NCBI GenBank assembly: GCA_026399735.1
Contig: JAPLQK010000024.1
Location: forward strand, 1-64,000
Direction: 5' to 3'
From: Pseudomonadota bacterium
Lineage (GTDB): Bacteria > Pseudomonadota > Gammaproteobacteria > Burkholderiales > Gallionellaceae
DNA length: 64,000 bases
Under the pieces are notes generated by a model. It searched no databases, was not told the origin of the DNA, and worked only from the letters and a program-made list of their open reading frames with translations. The translations under genes and the position numbers were made by a program. Every line of letters starts with the position of its first letter. Position 1 is the stretch's first letter. Below, one piece after another: positions 36,615 through 50,025 of this stretch.

Positions 36615-39506
36615 TCAGCTTTGTTCTAACAATACCTCAAACTGCTCAATTGGAACCGGTTTGCTAAAAAAGTATCCCTGATAAGCCATGCAGTCATATT
36701 TTTTAAGCATAACCAGTTGCGCTTCAACCTCGACTCCTTCGGCAATCACATTCAGTCGGAAGTTTATCGCCAAATCGATGATGGTTTTTACCATAACCGC
36801 ATCATTTGGATCGGTGGTCATGTCACGGACAAAGCTCTGATCTATCTTAATCTGGTCCAGCGGCAATTGCTTCAAGTACGACAAGGACGAATAGCCCGTG
36901 CCGAAATCATCCATCGACAGCATGACACCGAGCGCTTTTAAAGCATGCATCTTAGTCACTATGTCGGCAACATCATTCAGCACCACGCTCTCGGTTAACT
37001 CAAGTTTTAAACTGGACGGCAACACTTCATGCATGCGCAGCACGGAAGATACTTTTTCCACAAAGTCATGCTGCTTGAATTGTTGAGCACTCACATTCAC
37101 AGCAAGTGTCAGGTGACGAGTCTTCTCGGAAGATGCCCAAACGCCAAGTTGGCTGCAAGCAGTATCCAGCACCCAATCTCCCAGTTCGAGGATTAACGAG
37201 CTTTCCTCTGCAATCGGAATGAATTTAATCGGGGAAATCATCCCGCGCGTCGGATGTATCCAACGTATCAATGCCTCTGCCCCAATCGGACGAAGTTCGT
37301 TATCTACCTGTATCTGATAGTGCAATTGCAGTTGCCGATCAGGGACAGCATGACGCAAGTCAGCTTCCAGCGCAGCCCGGGTTTCAACTGCCAACTGCAT
37401 CGCAGGATCAAAGAAACGCACTGCATTTCGCCCGTTATCTTTGACTTGGTACATTGCCATGTCGGCATGTTTTAGAAGTGTATCAGCGGACTCTTTATTG
37501 CCGAGGTACAAACACACTCCGATACTGGGTGAGCTGTGCTGTTCATTACCATTTAGCTGGTATGGCAGCGTTAGCGCGACACGTATTTTCTCGGCAATCA
37601 TCGCAACTTTGCGTGACGCTTCCTCCGTGTTTTCATCAATTTCTTCAAGCAAAACAACAAACTCATCACCGCCCAAACGAGCTACGGTATCTACTTCACG
37701 TATGCAAGACTGGATGCGCTGAGCTACTTCAATCAATAACAAATCACCATAATCATGACCTAGAGTATCGTTAATGGTTTTGAATCTATCCAGATCAAGA
37801 AACAGGATCGCGCCATATTGATGGTTGCGCGCAGTCGTTGATAGTGCCGAGCGCAGACGATCTATCAGTAAGCGTCGATTGGGTAGGTGGGTCAACGCAT
37901 CATAGAACGCAAGATTATGAATTTCTTCATCGGCTTTTTTTCGTTCGGTAATGTCGCTAAAAATGGCAACGTAGGCGGTGATTTTTTCAGTATTATCCTT
38001 TACAGCAGTAATGGTCAGCCACTTTGGATAAATCTGTCCGCTCTTGCGTTTATCCCATATCTCGCCGCTCCAAGTGCCGTGGGTCAACAGTTGCTGCCAC
38101 ATGTCCTCATAAAATTTTCTATCCTGACGTCCGGAGCCGAAAATACGCGGATTCTTGCCCAATACGTCTTCCGAGCTATAACCGGTAATGTCCTGAAACG
38201 CTTTGTTGACGCGAATAATGTTGGCGTTAACATCGGTGATCACGATGGCTTCGTGAGTTTCAAATGCAACAGACGATTCCCGCAGGCGATCTTCAATCAA
38301 TTTTCGTTCAGTGATATCGTCACACATCGTGGCGAAAAAACGTCCCTCCAGCGCAAAAGCTTGAATATGAAATTGTCTTTGCTTTGGCGCAAAGTAATAT
38401 TCGAATTCTTCAGGCTTACCGGTTTCGATGACACGCACAAAAGTGTTGAGCAGCAAGGAATCAATCGAGCCATAGATTTCGCCGGACAGCTTACCGAGAA
38501 CCTGATTTACAGTAAGTCCGGTATGTTTTTCAAAGAAAGGATTTACTTTGATTGTCCGGAAATCCACGGGAAATCCGTCTGCACCATAGATCATTTCGTA
38601 CATCGCTATCGCTTCGGTCGAATTGACAAATAAGGCTTCAAAACGGGAATCGCTACGAGCCAATTCTTCATTATGGTGTTGTTGCAGGTCAAATTCGACC
38701 TTGGCAAGAAGACGACGATTTTCCAGCAGAGATGATATGCGCACCAACAGTTCGTTCTCCGCTATTGGCTTTAGGATGTAGTCAGTCACGCCCAGATTGT
38801 ATAATTCGAGGCGACGCGTAGGATCGTTAAAAGCCGTCACAGCTATAATAGGAATATCTCCTTTAGAATCTGTCCGGCGGCGAATTTGATTTGCCAGTGC
38901 AACCCCGCTCATCGTGCCCTCAAGTACGATGTCCGTCAGCACTAAGTCGTAGTCATTTTCATGAAATTGCAATAAAGCTGCTTCTGCTGATGAAAATGCA
39001 TCGACTACAAGCCCACGATTCTCAAGTATTGCCTTGAGAATAAGACGCTGGCTTCTTTCGTCTTCAACGTACAGCACGCGCCCGAAGATTCTTGTATGCG
39101 CTGAGGGAAAGCGCTTTATAAAGGCCAGAAGCTGATCAATATCCTTTCTGCGAAAAACATCTGTCACACCAGCGGGAAGTGCATCAACAAGGTCATTCGT
39201 ACTGTCACCGGAAGCTATCAGTACAAAGGGCTTCGGGGCATGTTGTGTTAGGTCGCGCACTCTACGGCATAGCTCGATGCCGCCTATGTCAGGCAAATAA
39301 TAACTGGCACAAACGAAATCAACGTATTGGCTGCTAATTAGTTTTAGTGCGTCTTCGCCATTGCTGCAAACAAACAGCTCACAGTCATCCTCACTTAGCG
39401 TTGCTTTGAAAATATTCTGAAAAGTTCTACTATCTTCAACTAACAAAATCTTCCGGCGAAGAAATGGAATTTTTTTCTTGATGTTATTTTTAGCTGCGGT
39501 TTGCAT
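36615..39506 (-). CDS. Multidomain response regulator: two REC, PAS, GGDEF, EAL
   Basis: REC (KILLVEDSRTF; RVLYVEDERSQR), PAS, GGDEF (RLGGDEFVVLLEE), EAL (GAEALIRW...). Confidence 0.93.
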   Translation of the reverse strand: MQTAAKNNIKKKIPFLRRKILLVEDSRTFQNIFKATLSEDDCELFVCSNGEDALKLISSQYVDFVCASYYLPDIGGIELCRRVRDLTQHAPKPFVLIASGDSTNDLVDALPAGVTDVFRRKDIDQLLAFIKRFPSAHTRIFGRVLYVEDERSQRLILKAILENRGLVVDAFSSAEAALLQFHENDYDLVLTDIVLEGTMSGVALANQIRRRTDSKGDIPIIAVTAFNDPTRRLELYNLGVTDYILKPIAENELLVRISSLLENRRLLAKVEFDLQQHHNEELARSDSRFEALFVNSTEAIAMYEMIYGADGFPVDFRTIKVNPFFEKHTGLTVNQVLGKLSGEIYGSIDSLLLNTFVRVIETGKPEEFEYYFAPKQRQFHIQAFALEGRFFATMCDDITERKLIEDRLRESSVAFETHEAIVITDVNANIIRVNKAFQDITGYSSEDVLGKNPRIFGSGRQDRKFYEDMWQQLLTHGTWSGEIWDKRKSGQIYPKWLTITAVKDNTEKITAYVAIFSDITERKKADEEIHNLAFYDALTHLPNRRLLIDRLRSALSTTARNHQYGAILFLDLDRFKTINDTLGHDYGDLLLIEVAQRIQSCIREVDTVARLGGDEFVVLLEEIDENTEEASRKVAMIAEKIRVALTLPYQLNGNEQHSSPSIGVCLYLGNKESADTLLKHADMAMYQVKDNGRNAVRFFDPAMQLAVETRAALEADLRHAVPDRQLQLHYQIQVDNELRPIGAEALIRWIHPTRGMISPIKFIPIAEESSLILELGDWVLDTACSQLGVWASSEKTRHLTLAVNVSAQQFKQHDFVEKVSSVLRMHEVLPSSLKLELTESVVLNDVADIVTKMHALKALGVMLSMDDFGTGYSSLSYLKQLPLDQIKIDQSFVRDMTTDPNDAVMVKTIIDLAINFRLNVIAEGVEVEAQLVMLKKYDCMAYQGYFFSKPVPIEQFEVLLEQS

Positions 39507-39672
39507 TGTAATTGATACTCAAGTAAATTCAGATTGTCAGATATTGCCCTTACCCTAGTCCATCGACCCGTATTATTGCGCGGCAAAAAAGCGGACGTTC
39601 GAGTTTTCGCCTAAGTGGTTTTTTCAGTCTACCAGAAACCTACTTTTCGCCAATTAACGCTGTCGAGAGGAG

Positions 39673-40263
39673 ATGCTGGCATTTTATTACATATCTCAAT
39701 CCTGCCGCAGTAACGCATCAAACTGTTCAATCTATCGGGCGGGACGAGGGTTGGATCATAGTGAGGTCGCATCGTTGGCATTGTGCGACTGGATCAGAAA
39801 CGGCATCAATCTGATCATCACGGGACCTACGGGCTGCGGCAAGACGTGGCTGGGTTGCGCGCTGGGAAATCAGGCATGCCGTCAAGGATTGACGGTGCTG
39901 TTCCAGCGGTTGCCGCTGTTGCTGGAAGATCTGGCGGTTTCGCATGGGGACGGCAGTTTTCGCAAGCGGCTCGCTCAGCTGGCCAAGGTCGATCTTTTAA
40001 TTTTGGATGACTTTGGGATGGCGACGCTCAATGCGGTGGGCCGGAATGATTTGCTGGAGGTGATTGAGCAGCGTTGCGGCAATCGTTCGACCTTGCTGAC
40101 CAGTCAATTGCCGGTGAACCGTTGGCACGATTATTTGAGTGGCGGCAACCCGACGGTGGCGGATGCGATTCTGGACCGTCTGGTCGGCGGATCGAACCGG
40201 ATCGAGCTCAAAGGGGAGTCGATGCGCAAGATGCGCGCCAAGAATAAAACTTCTATCACTTAA
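39673..40263 (+). pseudogene. istB: IS21-family helper ATPase IstB remnant (N-terminal truncated)
   Basis: [39 protein letters not shown]; no istA upstream. Confidence 0.85.
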
Positions 40264-40298
40264 AAGCGTTCCCTGACAAAATCACCAAGAGGTTTGAT

Positions 40299-40517
40299 AT
40301 GCCCGATACTTCCAAAATGCATCCGCTGTTGCCATCGGATTTGCCACATCTATCTGACGAAGCTGCCGTTGAAGTGCTCGACTTTCTGCACGAGTTGGTC
40401 TTTCGCTTCGAGGCGCATTACTGCGGGCAGATTCACCGACATTACGATCAGCAAGAACAGGCGCAACGATTGTCGAAAATTGCAGCAGGTGTGAGATTTA
40501 GCGATCCGCCTTTCTGA
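40299..40517 (+). CDS. Small hypothetical protein, likely IS21-associated passenger
   Basis: 72 aa ORF just after istB and before terminal repeats. Confidence 0.4.
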   Translation: MPDTSKMHPLLPSDLPHLSDEAAVEVLDFLHELVFRFEAHYCGQIHRHYDQQEQAQRLSKIAAGVRFSDPPF

Positions 40518-40552
40518 TATAACTAAATAGTAATGGCAATTTAGACTCGCCC

Positions 40553-40645
40553 GAGTGGCGGGTTTATGTCGGAACGGGTGGCGGGTTTGGGTTCGGAATC
40601 AGTGGCGGGTTTGGGATTGGAATGAGTGGCGGAGTTCATCGGAAT
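40553..40645. repeat. IS21-type terminal tandem repeats
   Basis: Four ~24-bp units: gagtggcgggtttatgtcggaac / gggtggcgggtttgggttcggaatc / agtggcgggtttgggattggaatg / agtggcggagttcatcggaat. Confidence 0.8.
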
Positions 40646-40701
40646 ACACAGTCAACACTGGTTGAGCCGGGTTATTGCCGTTGCATGTTATTATCACAGC
40701 C

Positions 40702-41577
40702 ATGAAATCTCATCCTGACTCTCTGCGCCGCTTCTTGTTCGAACATGCACCGATCCGCGGTGAACGTGTGCATCTGGACACCTCATGGCGCAGCGTGCTG
40801 AAACGCCACGACTACCCGCCACTGTTACGCCAGATGATGGGGGAGTTGACTGCGGCCGCTGTGCTGCTGGCTGCCACGCTCAAACTGGACGGCTCGCTCC
40901 TGTTGCAAATACAGGGAACTGGCCAGATCAAATTGCTGGTAGTGGAATGCAGCGGAAACCTGAAACTGCGTGCAACCGCGAAGTGGGAGGGCTTGTTGCA
41001 AGGCAGTTTATCTGAACTTTTCGGGGACGGGCGCTTCGTCATCACGCTCGTCCAAAAGGATGGCAAACCGGCTTATCAGGGTATCGTAGAACTGGAAGGG
41101 GAGAGTGTTGCAGAAATTTTGCAGAACTACCTGTCCCGTTCCGAACAATTGGAGACCCGGTTGTGGCTGGCGGCCGACGAAAACTCGGCTTCAGGGATGC
41201 TGCTGCAGAAGCTGCCTGATCAGGCTGAAAGTGATGCCGATGCCTGGTCGCGCTTCACACAACTGGCTGACACATTGCGTCCTGATGAGCTGATGCAGTT
41301 GCCGACTGAGGCGTTGCTGCACAGGCTCTTCCACGAGGAAGATGTGCGCTTATTTGAAGAGCAGCCTGTTTCGTTCCATTGCACCTGTACCCGCGACAAC
41401 GTCGCGCAGATGCTGCAAATGTTCGGCATTGAGGAAGTCGAGGCTATCCTGACCGAACGACAAACCATCGAGGTGCATTGTGAATTCTGCAATCACCGCT
41501 ACGAATTCGACAAGGTCGATGCGGCACAGATATTTTCTGTGACCGCAGCAGTGGCGACCAGCGAAATTCGCCATTAG
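40702..41577 (+). CDS. hslO: Redox-regulated chaperone Hsp33
   Basis: CTCTRDNV...CEFCNHRYEFD zinc-binding cysteines. Confidence 0.96.
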   Translation: MKSHPDSLRRFLFEHAPIRGERVHLDTSWRSVLKRHDYPPLLRQMMGELTAAAVLLAATLKLDGSLLLQIQGTGQIKLLVVECSGNLKLRATAKWEGLLQGSLSELFGDGRFVITLVQKDGKPAYQGIVELEGESVAEILQNYLSRSEQLETRLWLAADENSASGMLLQKLPDQAESDADAWSRFTQLADTLRPDELMQLPTEALLHRLFHEEDVRLFEEQPVSFHCTCTRDNVAQMLQMFGIEEVEAILTERQTIEVHCEFCNHRYEFDKVDAAQIFSVTAAVATSEIRH

Positions 41578-41694
41578 CGCTTTCCGCCCGTTCAGCAGCG
41601 GAATTTATTCGGAAAGCGGGCCTGAACTTTCCATCTTGTATCTTACAAGTTAGAATTGAATTCGCCATAAATCTGGCGAAATTGCAACAATCCA

Positions 41695-43521
41695 TCACTC
41701 TACCGTGACGGACTTCGCAAGATTACGAGGCTTGTCTACATCGGTACCTTTTTGCAGCGCCACGTAATATGCCAGCATTTGCAGCGGAATCGTGTGCAGG
41801 ATGGGACTCAGGTAACCTGCGTGTTCGGGCATTTGCATGATGTGAACGCCATCTTCCGCACGAATATGCGTATTCGCATCGGCGAATACATACAACTCGC
41901 CACCACGTGCGCGGACTTCATGCAGATTTGATTTCAATTTTTCCAGCAGCACATCATTCGGTGCGACCGAGATCACCGGCATATCCTTGTCAACCAGTGC
42001 CAGCGGCCCGTGTTTGAGCTCTCCGGCAGGATAAGCTTCAGCATGAATATACGAAATCTCCTTGAGCTTGAGCGCACCTTCCAGCGCGATCGGATAATGC
42101 AGGCCGCGTCCCAGGAACAAGGCATGCTGCTTATTGGCAAACTGCTCGGCCAATTTTGCGATCTGCGGTTCCAGATCCAGTACCTTTTGTGTGGCGGCCG
42201 GCAAATGACGCAACGCCTGCAAATGCTGCTGTTCGGCCTCAAACGTCAAACGATTTCGCTGCTTGGCCAACACCAGCGTCAACAGGAACAGCGCTACCAG
42301 CTGCGTGGTAAACGCCTTGGTTGAAGCCACGCCGATCTCCGGGCCCGCGCGCGTCAGGAAACGCAACTTGGCCAGCCTGACCAGCGCACTTTCCGGCACG
42401 TTACAGATTGCAAGTGTGTGAATATGGCCCAATGCAATCGCGTGATTGAGTGCTGCCTGCGTATCGGCTGTTTCACCCGATTGTGAAAGCACCACAACCA
42501 GCGTTTTCGGATCCGGAACACTGGTTCGGTAACGATATTCACTGGCGATTTCCACCGTGCATCGAATACCGGCAATTTCCTCCAGCCAGTAGCGCGCGAC
42601 CAGTCCTGCGTGATAGCTGGTGCCGCAAGCCAGAATTAAAATACTGTCAATTGCCAAAAAAGATGCGGCGGCTTCGGCACCAAATATTCCCGGAACGATG
42701 GATTGACTGTTGCAGACGGCTTCGAGAGTATCTGCTATCGCCTGAGGTTGTTCGTGAATTTCCTTCTGCATGTAGTGGCGATAATTCCCCAGCGACACGC
42801 TTTCGTTGCTGATTTCGCTGATCTGAACAGGGCGCACAATCAGATTGCCGGCAGCATTGTAAATGCGATAACTCAGCCGCTCGATTTCAACCACATCCCC
42901 TTCTTCAAGATAGATGACCCGACTTGTCACGGGCAATAATGCCGACACATCCGACGCGATGAAATTTTCACCGATACCGATTCCCATCAGCAAGGGACTA
43001 CCGCGTCGCGAGCAAATCAGCTGATCCGGATTATCTGCAGCAATAACCCCGATGGCATAGGCGCCAATCAGTTCAGTCAGCGCCGCACGGGTCGCATCCA
43101 GCAAAGACTTGCCGGTCACATAATGACTGTGAACAAGATGTGCAATGACTTCCGTATCCGTGTCTGAGGTGAATTCGTATCCGTCTGCCGTCAGGCGGGT
43201 ACGCAACATTTCGTAGTTTTCAATAATGCCGTTATGCACAACCGAAATCAAATCGCAGCTCATGTGTGGATGCGCATTGCGTTCGCTCGGTATGCCATGC
43301 GTCGCCCATCGGGTATGCGCGATACCGATCAATCCGCGGGTATCTGCACTCTTGATCACGAGCTCGGCGACACGCCCGGTGCTTCTGACCCGCTCCAGAC
43401 GACCGTCATGTACCACGACCAGTCCTGCTGAGTCATAGCCCCGATATTCCAGTCGCTGCAATCCTTCCAAAAGGATAGGAACAACATTGCGTTGTGCTAC
43501 TGCGCCTACGATTCCACACAT
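41695..43521 (-). CDS. glmS: Glutamine-fructose-6-phosphate aminotransferase
   Basis: [34 protein letters not shown]-terminal [13 protein letters not shown]. Confidence 0.98.
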   Translation of the reverse strand: MCGIVGAVAQRNVVPILLEGLQRLEYRGYDSAGLVVVHDGRLERVRSTGRVAELVIKSADTRGLIGIAHTRWATHGIPSERNAHPHMSCDLISVVHNGIIENYEMLRTRLTADGYEFTSDTDTEVIAHLVHSHYVTGKSLLDATRAALTELIGAYAIGVIAADNPDQLICSRRGSPLLMGIGIGENFIASDVSALLPVTSRVIYLEEGDVVEIERLSYRIYNAAGNLIVRPVQISEISNESVSLGNYRHYMQKEIHEQPQAIADTLEAVCNSQSIVPGIFGAEAAASFLAIDSILILACGTSYHAGLVARYWLEEIAGIRCTVEIASEYRYRTSVPDPKTLVVVLSQSGETADTQAALNHAIALGHIHTLAICNVPESALVRLAKLRFLTRAGPEIGVASTKAFTTQLVALFLLTLVLAKQRNRLTFEAEQQHLQALRHLPAATQKVLDLEPQIAKLAEQFANKQHALFLGRGLHYPIALEGALKLKEISYIHAEAYPAGELKHGPLALVDKDMPVISVAPNDVLLEKLKSNLHEVRARGGELYVFADANTHIRAEDGVHIMQMPEHAGYLSPILHTIPLQMLAYYVALQKGTDVDKPRNLAKSVTVE

Positions 43522-43545
43522 GATAGATAACCTAAAAAGTTGTTA

Positions 43546-43587
43546 GTGGTAAGTGGTAAGTGGTAAGTGGTAAGTGGTAAGTGGTAA
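43546..43587. repeat. Microsatellite (GTGGTAA)6 upstream of glmS
   Basis: Six perfect consecutive 7-bp units, 25 bp from glmS start. Confidence 0.95.
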
Positions 43588-43619
43588 GTCAATGCAAGCT
43601 ACTTACGACTCCCCACTCA

Positions 43620-44990
43620 CTACTTACTAATCGCTTTCTTGACCGGCCTTGACCATCCGCTGATCGTCATCTGTTTGCTGCGCGACAAGGTAAGTTCACC
43701 TTCAGGCGTATTGCGCGTTATAGTCGATCCGGCACCAATGGTGGAACCCTTTGCGACGGTCACAGGCGCGACGAGTTGTGTATCAGAACCGATAAACACG
43801 TCGTCTTCGATGATCGTCCTGAATTTGTTGGCACCGTCGTAATTACAGGTGATGGTTCCCGCGCCGATATTTACCCTGCTGCCTATCGTCGTGTCACCAA
43901 TATAACTCAAATGATTGGCCTTGCTTCCCTTGTCGATTTCACTGTTCTTGATTTCGACAAAATTGCCGACATGAACATCATCGTGTAGTTTTGATCCCGG
44001 CCTCAGGCGCGCATAGGGACCGATACGGCAGTTTTCACCGACATCGCTCGAATCGATATGGCTATACGGTGCAATCTGCGTGCCGTCGGCGATGGAGGCA
44101 TTTCTGATGATGCAATACGCGCCGATTTGCACCCTGTTTCCCAGTGTAACGTTGCCTTCAAAGATGCAACCAACGTCAATTTCCACATCGCGCCCGCAAC
44201 CAAGCGCCCCGCGCACATCAATACGATCAGGGTCAGCCAGTGTCACTCCTTGTGACAGTAGCCGTTGAGCTTCAACTTGCTGCCAGGTACGTTCCAGAAC
44301 TGCCAACTGCGACTTGCTGTTTATGCCGTGAATTTCCCATTCCTGGCCGGGCTGTGCGGTGTGAACCGCGATGCCGTCAGCAACGGCCATCCCAACGATA
44401 TCGGTCAGATAATATTCGCCCTGGCTGTTATTGGTACGCAATTTGGCCAGCCATGTTCTCAGCTGTCGGGTCGGAGCCAGCATAATGCCGGTGTTTACTT
44501 CCCTGATCAGCAACTCATCCTCTGTGGCGTCCTTTTGCTCCACAATCCCCGTCACATCACCCTGTCCGTTTCGCACGATGCGACCATAACCGGCAGGATT
44601 GTCCATATTGACCGTAAGCAAGGTCAGACCGCTGCCCGCTTGCTGCATCTGATGCAAGGTTGCATGTTGTATCAGCGGCACATCGCCATACAGCACCAGC
44701 GTCTGTCCCTCGTCATCAAGGTGTGACATGGCCTGCTGAACGGCGTGGCCTGTGCCAAGTTGCGGCTCCTGGATCGCAAACAATACATCAGATGTTTTTA
44801 ATGCGAGAGGAACTGCGTCACCGCCATGACCATACACAACGACGATTTGCTGCGGATCAAGCTTTTTCGCGCAATCCACCACATGCTGAACCATCGCTTT
44901 GCCTGCCAGTGCATGCAAAACTTTGGGTTTATCGGAGTACATGCGTGTGCCCTTGCCGGCCGCGAGAATAACCACGTCGAGAAGATTCAT
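43620..44990 (-). CDS. glmU: Bifunctional UDP-GlcNAc pyrophosphorylase/GlcN-1-P acetyltransferase
   Basis: [37 protein letters not shown]; left-handed beta-helix repeats. Confidence 0.97.
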   Translation of the reverse strand: MNLLDVVILAAGKGTRMYSDKPKVLHALAGKAMVQHVVDCAKKLDPQQIVVVYGHGGDAVPLALKTSDVLFAIQEPQLGTGHAVQQAMSHLDDEGQTLVLYGDVPLIQHATLHQMQQAGSGLTLLTVNMDNPAGYGRIVRNGQGDVTGIVEQKDATEDELLIREVNTGIMLAPTRQLRTWLAKLRTNNSQGEYYLTDIVGMAVADGIAVHTAQPGQEWEIHGINSKSQLAVLERTWQQVEAQRLLSQGVTLADPDRIDVRGALGCGRDVEIDVGCIFEGNVTLGNRVQIGAYCIIRNASIADGTQIAPYSHIDSSDVGENCRIGPYARLRPGSKLHDDVHVGNFVEIKNSEIDKGSKANHLSYIGDTTIGSRVNIGAGTITCNYDGANKFRTIIEDDVFIGSDTQLVAPVTVAKGSTIGAGSTITRNTPEGELTLSRSKQMTISGWSRPVKKAISK

Positions 44991-45086
44991 AATCACCCGT
45001 TTTCTGTTTACAGTTCCCTGTTTAAGTGCGTAGTTTACCTGAAACTGAAAACAGGATACCGGCAACTGAAAACTGTTTTTTTGGCA

Positions 45087-45111
45087 CAAAAAAAGCAGCC
45101 TAGGCTGCTTT
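45087..45111 (-). terminator. Rho-independent terminator of the atp operon
   Basis: aaagcagcctaggctgcttt palindrome (45092-45111) with T-run on minus strand. Confidence 0.88.
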
Positions 45112-45131
45112 CTCTGAACTGATACTTGATA

Positions 45132-45560
45132 CTAATGACCGACCTGCTTGCGAATTTGCGCAATCAGTCGCAATTGTGCAATCGCTTGCGCCAATTCCGA
45201 TTCTGCCTGTGCGTAATCGAGATCAGAAGTACGGTTCTTCATCGCTTCTTCGGCTGCCTGTTTGGCTTCCATTGCACGCGCTTCATCCAGATCTTTGCCA
45301 CGAATGGCGGTGTCTGAAAGAATCGTCACGACATCGGGCTGCACTTCAAGCATGCCACCGGAAACATAGATCAACTCTTCACCAGCCTGATCCGGACGTC
45401 GAATTCTGACTGAACCCGGCTTGATGCGAGTCAACAAGGGTGTATGCCGGGGATAAATCCCCAGTTCACCCATTTCTCCCGGAACGATGACTATTTCTGC
45501 AAGTCCGGAGAAAATCAATTCCTCCGCACTTACTACATCGACGTGTACTGTCATTGCCAT
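45132..45560 (-). CDS. atpC: ATP synthase epsilon subunit
   Basis: [44 protein letters not shown]. Confidence 0.97.
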   Translation of the reverse strand: MAMTVHVDVVSAEELIFSGLAEIVIVPGEMGELGIYPRHTPLLTRIKPGSVRIRRPDQAGEELIYVSGGMLEVQPDVVTILSDTAIRGKDLDEARAMEAKQAAEEAMKNRTSDLDYAQAESELAQAIAQLRLIAQIRKQVGH

Positions 45561-45574
45561 GGCTGTCCCCTTTA

Positions 45575-46987
<1,413 letters not shown>

Positions 46988-47034
46988 CTAAATTAAATTT
47001 GGTTACCGCTGTATTCAAATATACAGTCACGCAA

Positions 47035-47901
47035 TTAGCCAACCGCCGCCGCTCCGCTGCAAATCTCGGAAATCTCGCGGGTAATTGCTGCCTGACGCGC
47101 CTTGTTGTATACCAGCTTGAGATCAGCGATAACGCTTTTGGCATTGTCAGATGCGGATTTCATCGCCACCATACGCGAACTCTGTTCGGAAGCCATATTT
47201 TCTACAACGCCCTGGTAAACCAGAGATTCGATGTAGCGCAACAACAATTCATCGATAACGACTTTGGCTTCAGGCTCGTAAAGATAATCCCAATTGCCTC
47301 GCGGTGCGCCCAGCTGCTCGCTACTTAACGGCAGCAACTGCTCAACACAAGGCTCCTGCTTCATGGTGTTCACAAAATGGTTGTAGCAAATGTGAATGGC
47401 ATCGATTTCGCCGTCCACATAAGCATCAAGCATAACCTTAACCGCGCCAATCAGGCTCTCCACATGCGGTGCATCGCCCAAACCGATCAGGTTTGACTTG
47501 ATTTCCGCACCCATTCGATTCATGAAGCCCAAACCCTTGTTGCCGATGGCACAAACTGCAATTTTCTTGCCCTCTGAATCCCAGTTCTTCATTCGGCTTA
47601 CGACCAGACGAAGCAAGTTGCTGTTCAAACCACCGCACAACCCCTTGTCCGAGGTAATCAGAATAATGCCAACCTTCTTGATGCTTTCCCGTTTTACCAG
47701 AAAAGCATGCTTGTATTCAGGATGTGCTTGAGACAAGTGAGCCGCCACTACGCGAATCTTCTCCGCGTAAGGACGGGCAGCGCGCATGCGCTCTTGTGCC
47801 TTGCGCATCTTGGCAGCGGCAACCATTTCCATGGCGCGTGTAATCTTGCGTGTATTTTCTACACTCTTGATTTTCGTGCGGATTTCTTTACTGCCAGCCA
47901 T
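47035..47901 (-). CDS. atpG: ATP synthase gamma subunit
   Basis: [36 protein letters not shown]. Confidence 0.98.
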   Translation of the reverse strand: MAGSKEIRTKIKSVENTRKITRAMEMVAAAKMRKAQERMRAARPYAEKIRVVAAHLSQAHPEYKHAFLVKRESIKKVGIILITSDKGLCGGLNSNLLRLVVSRMKNWDSEGKKIAVCAIGNKGLGFMNRMGAEIKSNLIGLGDAPHVESLIGAVKVMLDAYVDGEIDAIHICYNHFVNTMKQEPCVEQLLPLSSEQLGAPRGNWDYLYEPEAKVVIDELLLRYIESLVYQGVVENMASEQSSRMVAMKSASDNAKSVIADLKLVYNKARQAAITREISEICSGAAAVG

Positions 47902-47914
47902 TTCTCACCCCGCC

Positions 47915-49456
47915 TTAATAAACTGCAGTTGCTTTGAATTCCTCAATCGCAGCAGACAACAGCTTTTCATTATCCGCACTCAGGTCTTTTTTGGATTCAA
48001 TCGTATCCATCAATTCCTTGTTTTTGGACTTCAGGTAAGCATGTACCGCAGATTCGAATGCCAGCGCTTTAGGCACTGCAACGTCATCAAAGTATCCTTT
48101 GTTCACGCAGAACAACGTAACAGCCATTTCAGCAACAGACAACGGGCAATATTGCAATTGCTTCATCAGTTCTGTTACCAGCTTGCCGCGCTCAAGTTGT
48201 TTGCGTGTTGCTTCATCCAGATCAGATGCGAACTGAGCGAAAGCTGCCAATTCACGATACTGAGCCAGCGCCAGACGCACACCGCCACCCAGCTTCTTGA
48301 TAACCTTGGTCTGTGCAGCACCACCGACGCGAGATACCGAAACACCGGCATTGATCGCAGGACGGATACCGGCGTTGAACAAGTCTGTTTCAAGGAAGAT
48401 CTGACCGTCGGTAATCGAAATTACGTTGGTTGGAACGAACGCAGAAACGTCGCCAGCCTGAGTTTCAATGATAGGCAAAGCGGTCAGTGAACCAGTGCGA
48501 CCCTTAACTTCGCCCTTGGTAAACTTTTCTACGTAGTCAGCATTGACGCGCGCTGCGCGTTCCAGCAAACGGGAATGCAGGTAGAACACGTCGCCAGGAT
48601 AAGCTTCGCGACCTGGTGGACGGCGCAGCAACAATGAAATCTGACGATAGGCCCAAGCTTGCTTGGTCAAATCATCGTATACGATCAGTGCATCTTCACC
48701 GCGATCGCGGAAGTATTCACCCATGGTGCAACCGGCGTATGGCGCCAGGAATTGCATCGCTGCGGAATCGGAAGCGGTCGCAGCAACCACGATGGTGTAA
48801 CCCAGTGCGCCGTGCTCTTCAAGTTTACGTACCACGTTAACGACGGTCGATGCCTTTTGACCAACAGCAACATAGATACAGGTAATTCCCTGACCCTTTT
48901 GGTTGATGATCGCATCAATCGCTACCGCTGTCTTGCCGGTTTGGCGATCGCCGATGATCAGTTCGCGTTGTCCGCGACCAACCGGCACCATCGAATCAAT
49001 TGACTTCAGACCGGTTTGCACAGGCTGATCAACTGATTGACGCTCGATAACGCCAGGAGCGACCTTTTCGATCTTATCGGTCAGCTTCGCGTTGATCGGG
49101 CCTTTGCCGTCGATAGGCTGTCCCAACGCGTTCACAACGCGACCGCACAATTCAGGACCAACAGGTACTTCCAGAATACGTCCGGTACACTTTACAGTAT
49201 CGCCTTCGGTAATGTGCTCGTATTCACCGAGAATAACCGCACCTACGGAATCACGTTCCAGGTTCAATGCCAAACCGAACGTATTGCCCGGGAATTCCAA
49301 CATTTCACCTTGCATTACATCGGACAAACCATACACACGTACGATACCGTCAGTCACACTGACAACAGTACCTTCGGTGCGCGCCTGGGTCAGCGCTTCG
49401 AAATTATCGATGCGGCTGCGAATCAAATTGCTTATTTCAGAAGGGTCAAGCTTCAT
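47915..49456 (-). CDS. atpA: ATP synthase alpha subunit
   Basis: [19 protein letters not shown]. Confidence 0.98.
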   Translation of the reverse strand: MKLDPSEISNLIRSRIDNFEALTQARTEGTVVSVTDGIVRVYGLSDVMQGEMLEFPGNTFGLALNLERDSVGAVILGEYEHITEGDTVKCTGRILEVPVGPELCGRVVNALGQPIDGKGPINAKLTDKIEKVAPGVIERQSVDQPVQTGLKSIDSMVPVGRGQRELIIGDRQTGKTAVAIDAIINQKGQGITCIYVAVGQKASTVVNVVRKLEEHGALGYTIVVAATASDSAAMQFLAPYAGCTMGEYFRDRGEDALIVYDDLTKQAWAYRQISLLLRRPPGREAYPGDVFYLHSRLLERAARVNADYVEKFTKGEVKGRTGSLTALPIIETQAGDVSAFVPTNVISITDGQIFLETDLFNAGIRPAINAGVSVSRVGGAAQTKVIKKLGGGVRLALAQYRELAAFAQFASDLDEATRKQLERGKLVTELMKQLQYCPLSVAEMAVTLFCVNKGYFDDVAVPKALAFESAVHAYLKSKNKELMDTIESKKDLSADNEKLLSAAIEEFKATAVY

Positions 49457-49486
49457 CTGGATTTCCTTATCTTGATAAATCTATTA

Positions 49487-50020
49487 TCAGGCCAGGGCGG
49501 TTGCCATTTCGCCCAGACGTGTGCGCACTGAACCATCTATTACGCTGTCTCCTGTACGAATGACGACACCACCTAGCAAATCTTTATTGATACTACAGAC
49601 CAGCTTAATGTCACGACCCAGGCGTTTCTTCATCGAGACGCTGATCGTTTCCTGCTGCTTGGGCGTCAAATCAAAAGCTGATTCCACCACAACGTGAGCG
49701 GTCTTTTCTGCTTCTGCGCGCAATGCTTCAAAGATTTCCGAAATTTCCGGCAGTTCGCTTAAACGGCGTTTTTCAACCAGAACCCGAACGAAATTTTGCA
49801 GCGCAAGCGATGCTTTACCGCCCAGCAAACCGAGCAACAAGTTTTCAAGTTGAGCCTTCGGAACTTTCGGGCTGTCTATGATAGCTTGCACATCAGGATG
49901 GCTGATTGAACCAGCCAGCGATGAAATGGCATCAGACCAACTCTTTAAATCTGACGCACTCTGTGCTACGTCAAATGCGGCTTGTGCATAGGGTCGTGCT
50001 GTTGTTATGGCTTCAGACAT
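49487..50020 (-). CDS. atpH: ATP synthase delta subunit
   Basis: ARPYAQAAFDVAQ; GGVVIRTGDSVIDGSVRTRL. Confidence 0.97.
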   Translation of the reverse strand: MSEAITTARPYAQAAFDVAQSASDLKSWSDAISSLAGSISHPDVQAIIDSPKVPKAQLENLLLGLLGGKASLALQNFVRVLVEKRRLSELPEISEIFEALRAEAEKTAHVVVESAFDLTPKQQETISVSMKKRLGRDIKLVCSINKDLLGGVVIRTGDSVIDGSVRTRLGEMATALA

Positions 50021-50025
50021 GATGA

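Noticed and set aside
37887-38633. 248-aa plus-strand ORF antisense to the GGDEF/EAL regulator
   Set aside because: Shadow ORF of the 963-aa coding sequence with strong domain motifs on the opposite strand.
43546-43587. CRISPR-like array
   Set aside because: Unit is 7 bp without spacers; a microsatellite. No CRISPR array or cas genes were seen in the window.
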